DNA of 64,000 bases from assembly GCA_048499435.1 (NCBI GenBank), contig JASNZW010000003.1:620001-684000 (forward strand). Reading direction: 5' to 3'. The notes below the pieces were generated by a model. That model was not told the DNA's origin, searched no databases, and was given only the letters and a program-made list of their open reading frames with translations. The translations under genes and the position numbers were made by a program. Source of the DNA: DAOTWC01 sp048499435. Lineage in GTDB: Bacteria; Chloroflexota; Anaerolineae; Aggregatilineales; Phototrophicaceae. This document shows, in pieces, positions 55,702-63,775 of the stretch (positions are counted from its first letter, which is position 1; every line of letters begins with the position of its first letter).

Positions 55702-57720
55702 CTATTGTTCGTCCTCGTCATCCACAAAGGCAGGGGGCGTTACCGGGCGCGGGGGGCGACTGGCCGCGAATTCCGGCGCGCGCCGCGCCAGCTCGCGCAG
55801 CAGCTCGTCGTCCATCTCGCGCCCGTTAAAGCGCTCAAACAGGAAGGGGTTCTCCAGCGGGTCCACCGCGTAGCGCCAGTGGCGGCGGCCGGTTTCGCGC
55901 AGCACCGACCGGCACTCAGTGCAGCGCACAATCCAGCGGGTGTTCGGCACGCCAAACCAGCGTTCCTGCCGCGCTTCCAGCAGCGGCTCGCCGCGCTGGC
56001 AGATCGGGCACGTCGAGAATATGAACCCTTTGGCATAGCGGCTGCCCTGCGCCAGCCCGCGCGCGTACAGCGCCGTATACCCCAGCACCAGCGCCAGCAG
56101 CCCACCGCCCACCAACGCCTCGACTGGCAGGTTCACACCGTCATCAGCCGGGCCGGCTGCGGGCGGCACAGCCACAGTCGGCGCCGGCCCAGCCGTCGGC
56201 GGGATCACCAGCGCGCCGGGCACAGCCGTGTCAGTGGGCGCGGGCGAAGGCGTGGCACTGGCCGTCACTGTGGGCGTTGCCGTGCGCGTTAGCGTGGGCG
56301 TCGCCGTTTGTGTCGGCGTGTCAGTTGCTGTGCTGGTGGGCGTTGACGATGGCGTAGCGCTCGGCGTGCTGGTTGGCGATGGGGTCGCGCTTGGCGTGCT
56401 GGTCGGCGATGGGGTCGCGCTTGGCGTGCTGGTCGGTGATGGGGTTACGCTCGGCGTGCTGGTCGGTGTCAGCGTGGGAGCTGGCCGCAGCGTGGGCAGC
56501 AGCGGCAGAACCTGCGTCGCGCGGGTTGCCGTAGCGCTGGGCGCGGACGGCGTGTCCGTCGGCGGCGCTGTGGTCGGCGTGTGGCTGGGCGCGGTTGTCG
56601 CTGTAACGGTCAGCGTGCTGGTTGCCGTCAGAGATGCGGTAACGCTGGCCGTTGGTGTTGGTGTCGCTGTCGGCGGCGGCGTATGTGTTGGCGTGACGGT
56701 CGCCGTCGCTGTCAGCGTTGGCGTGCGCGTCGCCGTCGCCGTTGGTGTGTGTGTCGCTGTCGTTGTTGGCGTGTGCGTGCTGGTCGCCGTCGCTGTCGGC
56801 GTGCGTGTCGCCGTCGTTGTTGGCGTATGCGTGCTGGTCGCCGTCGCCGTCATCGTTGGCGTGCGCGTCGCCGTCAGCGTCGGTGTATATGTCGCCGTCG
56901 GTGTGTGTGTAGCGGTCGCTGTCGGCGTATATGTGCTGGTCGCCGTCGCTGTTGGCGTTGGTGTTGGCGTATGCGTCGCTGTCGTTGTTGGCGTGTCGGT
57001 CGCGGTGGCGGTTGGCGATGGCGTGTGGGTTGCCGTCGGCGTGTGCGTCGGCGTGTAAGTCGCCGTCGGCGTGAGACGGCCCTCGGTCAGCACCGACAGC
57101 GCCTCCACGTCGTCAACCCACACCACCAGGCCGCGCGCAATCCAGGCGAAGCCGTCCTCAAAGCGGAACATCACCCAGGCGGCGTCGCTGCTGCGGCCAA
57201 CCGGTTCCTCGATAACGTCGCCGGCAAACAATGTTCCCAGCCGCAGATACGTACGCCCTGGGCCGGCGCGCAGCAGCGCGCCCTCCGGCCCTACGCGCAC
57301 CCAGTTGCCGGCGGGCGTCGGCGTGGGGAAAAAGGGCGTCGGGCTTTCCGCGCCAGGGCGCACCGTCGGCGTCAGCGCGGCCGGCAGCAGCACCGGCAGC
57401 GCGTCCACATCGGCTACCCAGTACACCAGGTCACGCCGCACCCAGCCGAAGCCGCCGCTGTAGCGGATCATTATCCACTCGCCATCGGCGCTGCGCCCCG
57501 CCGGCAGCACAAACGCGCCGCCGCGCAGCCCGCCCACCGGCACATATTCCAGCCCAGGGCCGCCGCGCACAAACACGTCCGCGGCCAGCACCTGGCTCAG
57601 CACAGGTGTGGGGGGGGCGGTCGCTGTAGCGGCAGCCGGCGCGCTGTCCTGGCCCTGCGCCAGCAGCCCCGAAGCCAGCATCCCTATCAGCACAGCCCCT
57701 GCCAGCCGTTTTACGCTCAA
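55702..57720 (-). CDS. Secreted SH3b protein with very long Thr/Pro tract and Cys ribbon
   Basis: I choose TTG 57720 as start because GAGGAAG lies five bases upstream and it begins a clean signal peptide (SVKRLAGAVLIGMLASGLLAQG). ATG codons at 57738 and 57762 lack a site. The 672-residue protein has two SH3b-like modules (about 38-90 and 130-190), then roughly 270 residues of Thr/Pro repeats (TPTATHTPTPT-like, plus a 10-residue tandem unit). A transmembrane helix (about 535-558: ALVGGGLLALVLGYTALYARG) and a cytoplasmic tail with a four-Cys zinc-ribbon pattern (CPICQRG, CTECRS) follow. The topology suggests an exposed wall-binding head on a Thr/Pro stalk. Function unknown. Confidence 0.75.
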   Translation of the reverse strand: MSVKRLAGAVLIGMLASGLLAQGQDSAPAAATATAPPTPVLSQVLAADVFVRGGPGLEYVPVGGLRGGAFVLPAGRSADGEWIMIRYSGGFGWVRRDLVYWVADVDALPVLLPAALTPTVRPGAESPTPFFPTPTPAGNWVRVGPEGALLRAGPGRTYLRLGTLFAGDVIEEPVGRSSDAAWVMFRFEDGFAWIARGLVVWVDDVEALSVLTEGRLTPTATYTPTHTPTATHTPSPTATATDTPTTTATHTPTPTPTATATSTYTPTATATHTPTATYTPTLTATRTPTMTATATSTHTPTTTATRTPTATATSTHTPTTTATHTPTATATRTPTLTATATVTPTHTPPPTATPTPTASVTASLTATSTLTVTATTAPSHTPTTAPPTDTPSAPSATATRATQVLPLLPTLRPAPTLTPTSTPSVTPSPTSTPSATPSPTSTPSATPSPTSTPSATPSSTPTSTATDTPTQTATPTLTRTATPTVTASATPSPAPTDTAVPGALVIPPTAGPAPTVAVPPAAGPADDGVNLPVEALVGGGLLALVLGYTALYARGLAQGSRYAKGFIFSTCPICQRGEPLLEARQERWFGVPNTRWIVRCTECRSVLRETGRRHWRYAVDPLENPFLFERFNGREMDDELLRELARRAPEFAASRPPRPVTPPAFVDDEDEQ
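56341..56460 (-). repeat. 30-bp tandem repeat in the Thr/Pro tract
   Basis: Four consecutive 30-base units, the middle two identical, encode the 10-residue unit STPSATPSPT. The surrounding 56230-57060 is a lower-order Thr/Pro microsatellite. Confidence 0.8.
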
Positions 57721-57786
57721 AGCGCTTCCTCGGTGCATCCGCAGCGTGTGATGATAACACACCCTGCCCGCCAGTCCACCGTCGCC

Positions 57787-58464
57787 TCAGCCGCCCCCCG
57801 CCGCGCTCGCGCCTTGAATGGCGAACGTCAGCGGTTCCTCTAGCTGGAAACCGTCCGCGAACAAGCGCGCTGACCAGTTCCCCGGCTGAAACTCCACCAT
57901 CGTTGAATCAATGTAAAACCACATGCAGATGTCGGCCCAGTCGCGTTCAAGCGGCCAGCTTTCCTGCCAGACCCGCGTCCCTTCATACAGCCATTCTACA
58001 CTCATCACGACGCCCGCGTTAACATTGTAACCGTGTACCGTCGCGTAGATGCGTTCGATATCCGGCGGAAAGCTGATCTGCGGGTTCACCACACAGCCGT
58101 CCGCCGCGTTTACGCTGGCCGCCGTGCCGGTGCGCACAAACCAGCGCTGTCCTTCGGCGACGGTGTCCGGCCTGCTCCCGGTCTGCGCGACGACGCTCAC
58201 GCCCTGCTGCGGCGGGTCGCCGGCGCGCACGGTCGCCAGCAGCACCGCGTTGACGCCCTGCAGCTCCGCGACCTGGGTGGCCGCCGCCGCCGCCGTCGCG
58301 GCGATAAGCGCCCGGTCCGCCGCCCCCGCCTGCGCGATCTGAGTCGCTTCCTGCACAAAGCCCAGGTTTTCCGCCTGAAGCGTCGCCGAAACGTCCGGCC
58401 CTGCCAGCGCGCCGCACCCGCTGGCCGCCGCCAGCGCGATCCAGGCCGTAATCAACAGTTTCAC
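57787..58464 (-). CDS. Lipoprotein, unknown function
   Basis: GTG 58464 with AGAGGGG about 11 bases upstream starts a lipoprotein signal ending ASGC (Cys at about 16); the open frame to 58557 lacks one. The 225-residue mature protein has an Ala-rich helical segment (about 22-75, VSATLQAENLGFVQEATQIAQ). A beta-sandwich-like C-terminal domain (about 90-225) follows, with CVVNPQISFPPDIERIYATVHGYNVNAGVVMSVEWLYEG and WSARLFADGFQLEEPLTF. I do not recognise the family. It lies 66 bases upstream of the Thr/Pro-rich gene on the same strand. Confidence 0.6.
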   Translation of the reverse strand: MKLLITAWIALAAASGCGALAGPDVSATLQAENLGFVQEATQIAQAGAADRALIAATAAAAATQVAELQGVNAVLLATVRAGDPPQQGVSVVAQTGSRPDTVAEGQRWFVRTGTAASVNAADGCVVNPQISFPPDIERIYATVHGYNVNAGVVMSVEWLYEGTRVWQESWPLERDWADICMWFYIDSTMVEFQPGNWSARLFADGFQLEEPLTFAIQGASAAGGG

Positions 58465-58525
58465 GCAGTTATCGCCCCTCTCATCCAGCGCGCCGCTATT
58501 ATAGCACCGCGCCCGCGCATGCCCC

Positions 58526-58554
58526 TTGTTCTGCCCGGCGAAATCTGCTACCAT
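58526..58554 (+). promoter_or_regulatory. Predicted promoter of tRNA-Arg
   Basis: TTGTTC (58526-58531), a 17-base spacer and TACCAT (58549-58554) put the start point a few bases before the tRNA's first base (58565). Confidence 0.5.
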
Positions 58555-58564
58555 CATATCGCAG

Positions 58565-58636
58565 GCCCCCGTAGCTCAGAGGATAGAGCGTTGCCCTCCG
58601 GAGGCAGAGGCACAGGTTCGAGTCCTGTCGGGGGTA
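58565..58636 (+). tRNA. tRNA-Arg (anticodon CCG)
   Basis: The cloverleaf is complete by eye. The acceptor stem is GCCCCCG / CGGGGGT (first pair G-T wobble) and the D arm is GCTC/GAGC. The anticodon stem TTGCC/GGCAG has the 7-base loop CTCCGGA, giving CCG at 34-36. The T arm is ACAGG-TTCGAGT-CCTGT. CCA is not encoded. It reads codon CGG. Confidence 0.97.
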
Positions 58637-58656
58637 CAGCCGGAAATTTCGCACAA

Positions 58657-58685
58657 ACAGATGGCGGTCGGCGCCGTCTGTTTTT
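58657..58685 (+). terminator. Terminator of tRNA-Arg
   Basis: A 10-bp stem ACAGATGGCG (58657-58666) / CGCCGTCTGT (58672-58681), one T-G pair, is followed directly by TTTT. Confidence 0.85.
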
Positions 58686-58720
58686 GATTCGCGCGGGTAG
58701 CCAGCAATGCGGTTAAAAAC

Positions 58721-58726
58721 TATAAT
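58721..58726 (+). promoter_or_regulatory. -10 box upstream of the TPR/SHOCT gene
   Basis: A consensus TATAAT lies 45 bases before the ATG at 58771, in an AT-rich stretch. No good -35 is visible. Confidence 0.45.
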
Positions 58727-58770
58727 GTGGACAACGTCATTTTTGGAAAGAATTTGAGTGAGAAAGCACC

Positions 58771-60108
58771 ATGACAGCTCCCGAACAAGACCCCTTATTC
58801 CAGAGGGGCAAAGCCCTGCACGAAGCGAGAGACTTTCCGGCGGCGATACAGGTCTTTGAAGCACTGGTGGCGCGCAGCCCGGATGTGGCAATCTACCATG
58901 CTCGACTGGCTCGATGTCTAAGTCTAAATGGTTCAGGAGAGACCGACCGAGCCATGCAGGAAGCCAGCCAGGCACTAGAACTGGACGCATCCTGCGCCGA
59001 TGCCTACCTCGCACGCGGGAACGTGAAAGACGACAAGGGCGACCTGGAGGGCGCGCTGGCCGATTACACCGAAGCCATCCGCCTTCAGCCGGATGATGCC
59101 TCTGCCTATAACAATCGCGGGAACACGAAACGCAATAAGGGCGACCTGGAGGGCGCGCTGGCCGATTACACCGAAGCCATCCGCCTTCAGCCGGATTATG
59201 CCGTTGCCTATTGCAATCGCGGGATCATGAAACACAACAAGGGCGACCTGGAGGGCGCGCTGGCCGATTACACCGAAGCCATCCGCCTTCAGCCGGATTA
59301 TGCCTCTGCCTATTACAATCGCGGGATCATGAAACACAACAAGGGCGACCTGGAGGGCGCGCTGACCGACCGAGCACGCGCTTATGTTTTCGAACCCAAA
59401 GGCCGTATCAGCACGTCCACTGCACGTTTTCAACCCTGGTATGTTCACATCCACCAGCACTTCACCACTGTGCTGCTGCCTGACATTACTCGGCATGGTG
59501 AGAAGTTCGTCGAGTATTACCCCTGCGGCCTGTTATGGGGACGGCAGGAAAGCGTGCGGCGGCGGTTAGACGGCAGCGCCTATAATGTGCACCTCGGGCG
59601 CTATGGCACCGGCTACATCTGCCTGACAGATAAGAGCCTGCATTTGATAACCTTTGTCACCCTGACCAAAGCGTTTCCGATGTACAGCAGCGGTCCGAAG
59701 GGCTTTTTCGGGCATCTGCTGCGCGATGTTGATGAAGTGACACCGGAGACAACCGACCAGTCATGGACAGTGCCCTGGCAGTCCATTGCCGCTGTTCAGC
59801 CCTCCACTGATACCCGCAGAGGCGCTAACTTCATCACGATTGTCTCCGGCCCCATTTGGGAGATTTACGAACATTTCGAGGATGACAAAGATATCCTCGT
59901 TGCCCTCAATATGGGCAAAGCCGGCAGGCTGGCGCGCATCTGGTCTGGCGACGATGAAGCGGGCGCTCACCACACATCGGCGCCGGCTGCGCCCGCCCAG
60001 GCGGACATTTTTGACGCTCTGAAAAAGCTCGATGAACTGCGAAAAGCAGGCATCGTGACCGATGCAGAATTCGAAGCCAAAAAACAGGAACTGCTCAAGC
60101 GCCTGTGA
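58771..60108 (+). CDS. TPR protein with C-terminal SHOCT-like domain
   Basis: The 445-residue protein has one degenerate and about four TPR units (about 5-215). Three to four of these are 34 residues each with near-identical sequence (KGDLEGALADYTEAIRLQPD). A central domain of about 190 residues follows (about 215-400; TDITRHGEKFVEYYP-like, then GTGYICLTDKSLHLITFV), with a beta-rich pattern reminiscent of a PH-like lipid/protein-binding fold, which I cannot name. The C-terminal 35 residues (DIFDALKKLDELRKAGIVTDAEFEAKKQELL) are a typical SHOCT helix pair. Cytoplasmic scaffold or adaptor is likely. It opens the accessory stretch after tRNA-Arg. Confidence 0.8.
   Translation: MTAPEQDPLFQRGKALHEARDFPAAIQVFEALVARSPDVAIYHARLARCLSLNGSGETDRAMQEASQALELDASCADAYLARGNVKDDKGDLEGALADYTEAIRLQPDDASAYNNRGNTKRNKGDLEGALADYTEAIRLQPDYAVAYCNRGIMKHNKGDLEGALADYTEAIRLQPDYASAYYNRGIMKHNKGDLEGALTDRARAYVFEPKGRISTSTARFQPWYVHIHQHFTTVLLPDITRHGEKFVEYYPCGLLWGRQESVRRRLDGSAYNVHLGRYGTGYICLTDKSLHLITFVTLTKAFPMYSSGPKGFFGHLLRDVDEVTPETTDQSWTVPWQSIAAVQPSTDTRRGANFITIVSGPIWEIYEHFEDDKDILVALNMGKAGRLARIWSGDDEAGAHHTSAPAAPAQADIFDALKKLDELRKAGIVTDAEFEAKKQELLKRL
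59035..59365 (+). repeat. 102-bp tandem repeat inside the TPR gene
   Basis: The 5' edge (AAGGGCGACCTGGAGGGCGC) recurs at 59035, 59137, 59239 and 59341, exactly 102 bases apart. The first three units are nearly identical; the fourth breaks off after about 25 bases. Confidence 0.95.
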
Positions 60109-60308
60109 TACCTCTGTTTAACCGTCTCTCCACCGCGCTGCGCCGCCGCTGGCGCTGGCTGCTGCGCGCCGCCATCGCCTGGGCCATCATCGCCAGCCTG
60201 CTGCCCGCCGGGCCGCGCGTGGCGCTCGGCCCGCCGCAACCAGTTCCGCATCGCCTGTCCTCCGCTGCACCACTCCCACGACTCAGTGTAGCAAAGGCGG
60301 CGCTTTAG
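60105..60308 (+). CDS. Short membrane-helix ORF, possibly a truncated gene
   Basis: A GTG overlapping the TPR gene's stop opens a 67-residue frame. The N-terminal part is basic (RLSTALRRRWRWLLRAA), then one hydrophobic helix (IAWAIIASLLPAG). The last 25 residues look like chance sequence, and base composition drops from GC-rich to AT-rich at about 60250. It could be the 5' end of a gene cut off by the event that brought in the next element. Family not recognised. Confidence 0.35.
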   Translation: MIPLFNRLSTALRRRWRWLLRAAIAWAIIASLLPAGPRVALGPPQPVPHRLSSAAPLPRLSVAKAAL

Positions 60309-60348
60309 ACCGGTGTAGGATTGGGATTTCTGTGTACACTAAACCTTC

Positions 60349-60375
60349 TTTACAGACGGTATGAAGTGAGATAAT
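60349..60375 (+). promoter_or_regulatory. Possible promoter inside the MITE-like element
   Basis: TTTACA (60349-60354) and GATAAT (60370-60375), spacer 15, precede the 33-codon ORF's ribosome site. Confidence 0.35.
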
Positions 60376-60397
60376 CTCAGTCGCAAGGAGAGAAGTA

Positions 60398-60499
60398 ATG
60401 ATACTACAGAGTGAACGCAAGCTGGCAGTGAGCCGCCTATTGAGCATCGCCATACCCCCGATTGAAACCGTCATGCAACGCAGCGTATTCTCCGTTTAG
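60398..60499 (+). CDS. 33-residue ORF in the MITE-like element
   Basis: An ATG at 60398 with AAGGAG 8 bases upstream opens a 33-codon frame ending TAG at 60497-60499. The peptide begins MILQSERKLAVSRLLS and has no known motif. It runs almost to the right inverted repeat. It may be what remains of a transposase gene after internal deletion, or a chance frame. Confidence 0.35.
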   Translation: MILQSERKLAVSRLLSIAIPPIETVMQRSVFSV

Positions 60500-60621
60500 A
60501 AGGTTAAGTGTACTAACTTCGGGAACAGCTTGCGGATATCCCGTGTATTTTTGTGTTTTGCAGCCGGAATACGGATCTGTGACAGTTACCCTGGTTCATC
60601 TGTGACACAGCACCGCCCGCG

Positions 60622-61281
60622 TTATTCTTGTAGATTGCCAAGCCCTGCGGCTCGCGCTTTCAGGATAGCCTCCGCCCGGTCTGCCACCTGCAATTTACCG
60701 AGAATGTTGGAAACATGATTGCGAACGGTTTTCGGGCTGAGAACCAGTTTCGCAGTGATCTCAGGATTTTTATAACCTTGGGCGATCAACTCCAGAATTT
60801 CATGTTCCCGGCCACTGAGTTCCGGGAAAATCTGGGGCAGCTGCGCTGGCCGCAGGGCAGAAAAATAGGCCATCATGCGAGCGGCAACCGAAGCACTAAA
60901 AATGGCTTCGCCATTGCTCGCTGCCCGAATCGCGCGCTGAATTTCATCCTGCTTCGCACCTTTCAGGATATATCCTCGCGCTCCGGCTCGTATGGCTGCA
61001 AAGACCGAGTCATCATCATCAAACATCGTCACCATTAAGGTCGCAATATGCGGACTGGCGTGAATAATCTGCCGCGCTGCTTCAATCCCGTTGATACCGG
61101 GCATCTGAATATCCATCAGCACCACATCTGGCTGCAGCGCCGCTGCCAGACGAACGGCTTCATCGCCCGTTTCGGCTTCGCCAATGAGTTCCATATCGGA
61201 CACCGACAGCAGTAGAGTGCGGATGCTATCACGAAATAAGGGATGATCGTCCGCTATCAACACTGTGATAAATTCATTCAT
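60622..61281 (-). CDS. NarL/LuxR-family response regulator
   Basis: The 219-residue protein has a receiver domain (VLIADDHPLFRDSIRTLL, phospho-acceptor Asp in PDVVLMDIQMPG, Lys in YILKGAKQDEI). A C-terminal LuxR helix-turn-helix (about 150-215: LSGREHEILELIAQGYKNPEITAKLVLSPKTVRNHVSNILGKL) follows. It should be phosphorylated by the adjacent histidine kinase and then bind DNA. The start overlaps the kinase gene's end by 8 bases. The kinase reading frame is broken, so the partner may be lost. Confidence 0.94.
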   Translation of the reverse strand: MNEFITVLIADDHPLFRDSIRTLLLSVSDMELIGEAETGDEAVRLAAALQPDVVLMDIQMPGINGIEAARQIIHASPHIATLMVTMFDDDDSVFAAIRAGARGYILKGAKQDEIQRAIRAASNGEAIFSASVAARMMAYFSALRPAQLPQIFPELSGREHEILELIAQGYKNPEITAKLVLSPKTVRNHVSNILGKLQVADRAEAILKARAAGLGNLQE

Positions 61282-63312
61282 GGGAGTTACTCACTGTAGT
61301 AGAAGCATTTTCCACCGGATGCGGCTGTAAGGACAACCGGACCTGCACCTCCGTTCCGCCGCCGGGCTGAGTTTGTATCGAAAAGCGTCCGCCAAGCTCC
61401 TCGGACCGCTCTCGCATCGAATGGAGTCCGACCCCATAGTTTTGAGGCGCTGGCAGGCCAATCCCGTCATCCTGAATATGGATCACCAGCTCCCCATTCG
61501 TTTCGATTTCGACCCGACAATTTCGTGCATGAGCATGGCGGATGACATTATTCACCGCTTCCTGAACGATGCGGTACTGCGGTACACGGCGACTTCAACC
61601 GCAGCCGACAGCGCCGATAACTGCGCTGGACTCTGAAGTGTAAACACAGTCGCGTGATCTCCGCGCTGATTGCACTGCTGGATGAAATCGTCTAAAGCTC
61701 CGATTAACCCAAGCTGGTCAAGTGCAGGCGGGCGCAGGTTATAGACCAGACGGCGAATATCAGTGAGTGAATTCGCCAGACTGGCTTCCAGTTCTGACAG
61801 GATGGCGGCTGCTGTCTGGGGATTGCTCTCAATCAACGCCCGCGCCGCTCCAACTTTGATAGTGTGCGCTGCTAAGGCGGGTCCCAGTCCATCGTGCAGA
61901 TCGCGCCGCAGACGGCGGCGTTCTTCTTCGCGGGCTGTCACAAGCTGCTGCCGTGACTGCTGTAAATCAATACTCAACTGAACGGCATGAGCTGCTGTGC
62001 CTGCCTGCCGCGCGATATTGGTCAGCAGTTGATACTGGCTGGCATCCAGTGGTTTGTCACCAGCCGCTTGTCCAATCACTATTTGACCGACAATTTCCTG
62101 TCCGTACATCAGCGGCAGCGTGGTAATCTGCCCGCGATCCGCAGGCTGACCATAAACCGCATCGGTTTTGAATTCGTCGCCTGATTTGAGCGCGATCGAA
62201 ACGAAAGGCAGCTTTAATGCCTGTGCCACCGTCTCGGCAATGCCGGGCAGCAGGGTTCCCGGCGCGGTGATGGTTTCCAGTCGTTGGCTGAGGTTGGAGA
62301 TCACCGCATAGGGATTATTGCGCTCCCCGTAAACATAATGATCGACCAGATATTGCAATCGCTCCCGCAGGGGATGGAAGGACACCGCGACTATACCGGT
62401 AGCGATCAGTGAAATCAGGAAGCTGCCGCTGCTCTGGAAAACCGCGCTCATCGTCCCCACGACCAGGACATAAACCCCAACGACAAGCGCTGTCAGCGCG
62501 CCATAAACCAGCGTGCGGCGGATGATGATGTCGATATCGTACAGCTTGTAGCGCAGGATTACCCCGCCGATGGCAATAGCTGGAAAGGCGAACACGATCC
62601 GGCTGTAAATCTCGTTTGTAGTGTTGTCAATGGATGTGGTCGTCCACAGAATGAGCTTGAAGGGAATGGCGGTCATCAGAAAGACCATGAAGCCCCACAC
62701 CAGCCATTTCATCTGCTGGCGCTCCCGGCTTCCGGCAGCACGGTAGCGCAGGATTGGCGAAACGACGGCGAGAATCATCAGCGGGAAGGTCGCCGGTGCG
62801 CCGAAATTTCGCGTGATAGCCTGAATCGGCGCGAACACGGGAAGCCGCAGCCAGAGAACGTGAGTCAAAGCCACCGCACACGCCAAGTCAACCCATCGCT
62901 CATGGCGCAGCCAGTACGCCCGTCCCGTCGGGAAGTACACGAGGATGATCAGCAGCGAATACCAACCGAGATCGTTGAACAGCGTGTCTGGCAGCCACGT
63001 ATCCGGCGCGACAAGACTCGTGCGGAGCGTCCGTATAGCGACATTAACTGCCCACAAAATGAGCAGGGGGCCAATAATGTTGTTGGGAACGCGCCGCATG
63101 ATGAGCAGTCCCACAAGCAAGGTTGCAGGCGCTACAATACCACCGCTGAACAGGCGAACAATTACCGACCCGGAAACATCAACATCAATCGGGTGCAGGA
63201 TCAAATCGGCAGTGACAACCACCAGACAAACCAGCGCCGGTATGACCAGCACTAGCACGTATTTGTGGAGCAGGCGGGGACGATCAACCTCAGACATCGT
63301 TTCATGTGTCAT
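61274..63312 (-). pseudogene. Sensor histidine kinase broken by an 8-bp tandem duplication
   Basis: ATG 63312 (AGGAAG 8-9 bases upstream) opens a frame with about 8 transmembrane helices (1-320) and a GAF-like domain (about 340-480, LPFVSIALKSGDEFKTD). Next comes a HisKA_3 phosphoacceptor helix (EEERRRLRRDLHDGLGPALAAH). The frame then leaves the family pattern after AVEVAVYR and stops at 61552. The next frame (61274-61555) supplies the rest of the ATPase: VNNVIRHAHARN, DDGIGLP, GVGLHSMRERSEELGG. At the junction TGCGGTAC occurs twice in tandem (61570-61577, 61578-61585). Deleting one copy restores YRIVQEAVNNVIRHA. The break also makes a GTGA overlap, so split expression is conceivable. Confidence 0.88.
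61570..61585. repeat. 8-bp tandem duplication causing the kinase frameshift
   Basis: TGCGGTAC is repeated directly at 61570-61577 and 61578-61585; removing one copy restores the conserved N-box frame. Confidence 0.9.
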
Positions 63313-63425
63313 GAATTTTCTTCCTTCACCCACAGCACGATTTTAGCAAACTGCATCGTTTCCTGTACCACGCTGACCAGCAAGGTTTTCAGCGTCTCGG
63401 TGTCCATCTCATCGCGAAGATTCTG
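63309..63425 (-). pseudogene. C-terminal remnant of a sensor-kinase-like gene, coupled to the kinase start
   Basis: Directly upstream of the kinase, in the same direction, a 38-codon open stretch begins just after an in-frame TAG. It reads LRDEMDTETLKTLLVSVVQETMQ and then ends VLWVKEENS, with a TGA overlapping the kinase ATG (ATGA). The pattern resembles the end of membrane sensor proteins (LRDEVDLDxL...VVQETMQPAHVSLWLR, from memory). No N-terminal part is found. I read it as a gene remnant. Confidence 0.5.
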
Positions 63426-63445
63426 CTAAGTTCTGTTGACGTTTG

Positions 63446-63510
63446 CCCTCACCTCCCGCCCCCTCGCCGTTCCACGGGCGAGGGGTGGCGCGCAGCGCCG
63501 GGGTGAGGGG
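63446..63510. repeat. REP-like palindromic element
   Basis: Nested inverted repeats: outer CCCTCACC (63446-63453) with GGTGAGGG (63502-63509), inner CCCCTCGCC (63460-63468) with GGGCGAGGGG (63476-63485), and GGCGCGCAGCGCC beside it. Similar sequences recur between genes in other GC-rich bacteria, from memory. The rest of 63426-63775 shows no convincing gene. Confidence 0.6.
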
Positions 63511-63775
63511 AAAAGCGAAAATGTCAACACAATCTGGAACGCGGCTAAGGTCTTTTCCGCGTCGCACTTACGGCGACAGGCGGCGATCAATGACATCCTG
63601 CACCTGGCGGCAGATCTGTGAAAACAGCAACCACCATTTCAGCGACGCCCCAGCGATCAGGTCATCAACGGCGGTATTTCTTCAACGCATCTGATGAGCA
63701 GGTGATATTGAAGCGGTATTAGTGTTCACGATGAACTTTCCCTGTGTGCGTTATGTGAAATGGCCTGCGATCGCG

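Larger units (their letters stand above)
60337..60510. mobile_element. MITE-like element with inverted ends flanked by TA
   Basis: The left end CACTAAACCTTCTTTAC and the reverse complement of the right end, CACTTAACCTTCTAAAC, match at 14 of 17 bases. Both ends abut a TA dinucleotide outside (60335-60336 and 60511-60512), and the match continues into GTA on both sides. That is the pattern left by IS630/Tc1-mariner elements. The 174-bp body has no transposase, only a 33-codon ORF with its own ribosome site. The element lies between the truncated ORF and the response regulator. Confidence 0.6.

Noticed and set aside
56230..57060. Repeats resembling a CRISPR array
   Set aside because: Units are contiguous, in frame and code for Thr/Pro; there are no unique spacers and no cas genes.
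58033..58716. 227-codon plus-strand frame running through the tRNA gene
   Set aside because: It overlaps the tRNA and the lipoprotein gene and has no coding features.
60575..60607. 10-base direct repeat ATCTGTGACA, spacing 23, beside the response-regulator stop
   Set aside because: Could be regulatory, but it lies downstream of the operon and is too short to interpret.
63436..63694. Small plus-strand frames over the REP-like element
   Set aside because: They cross the palindrome, have no ribosome site and show no family pattern.
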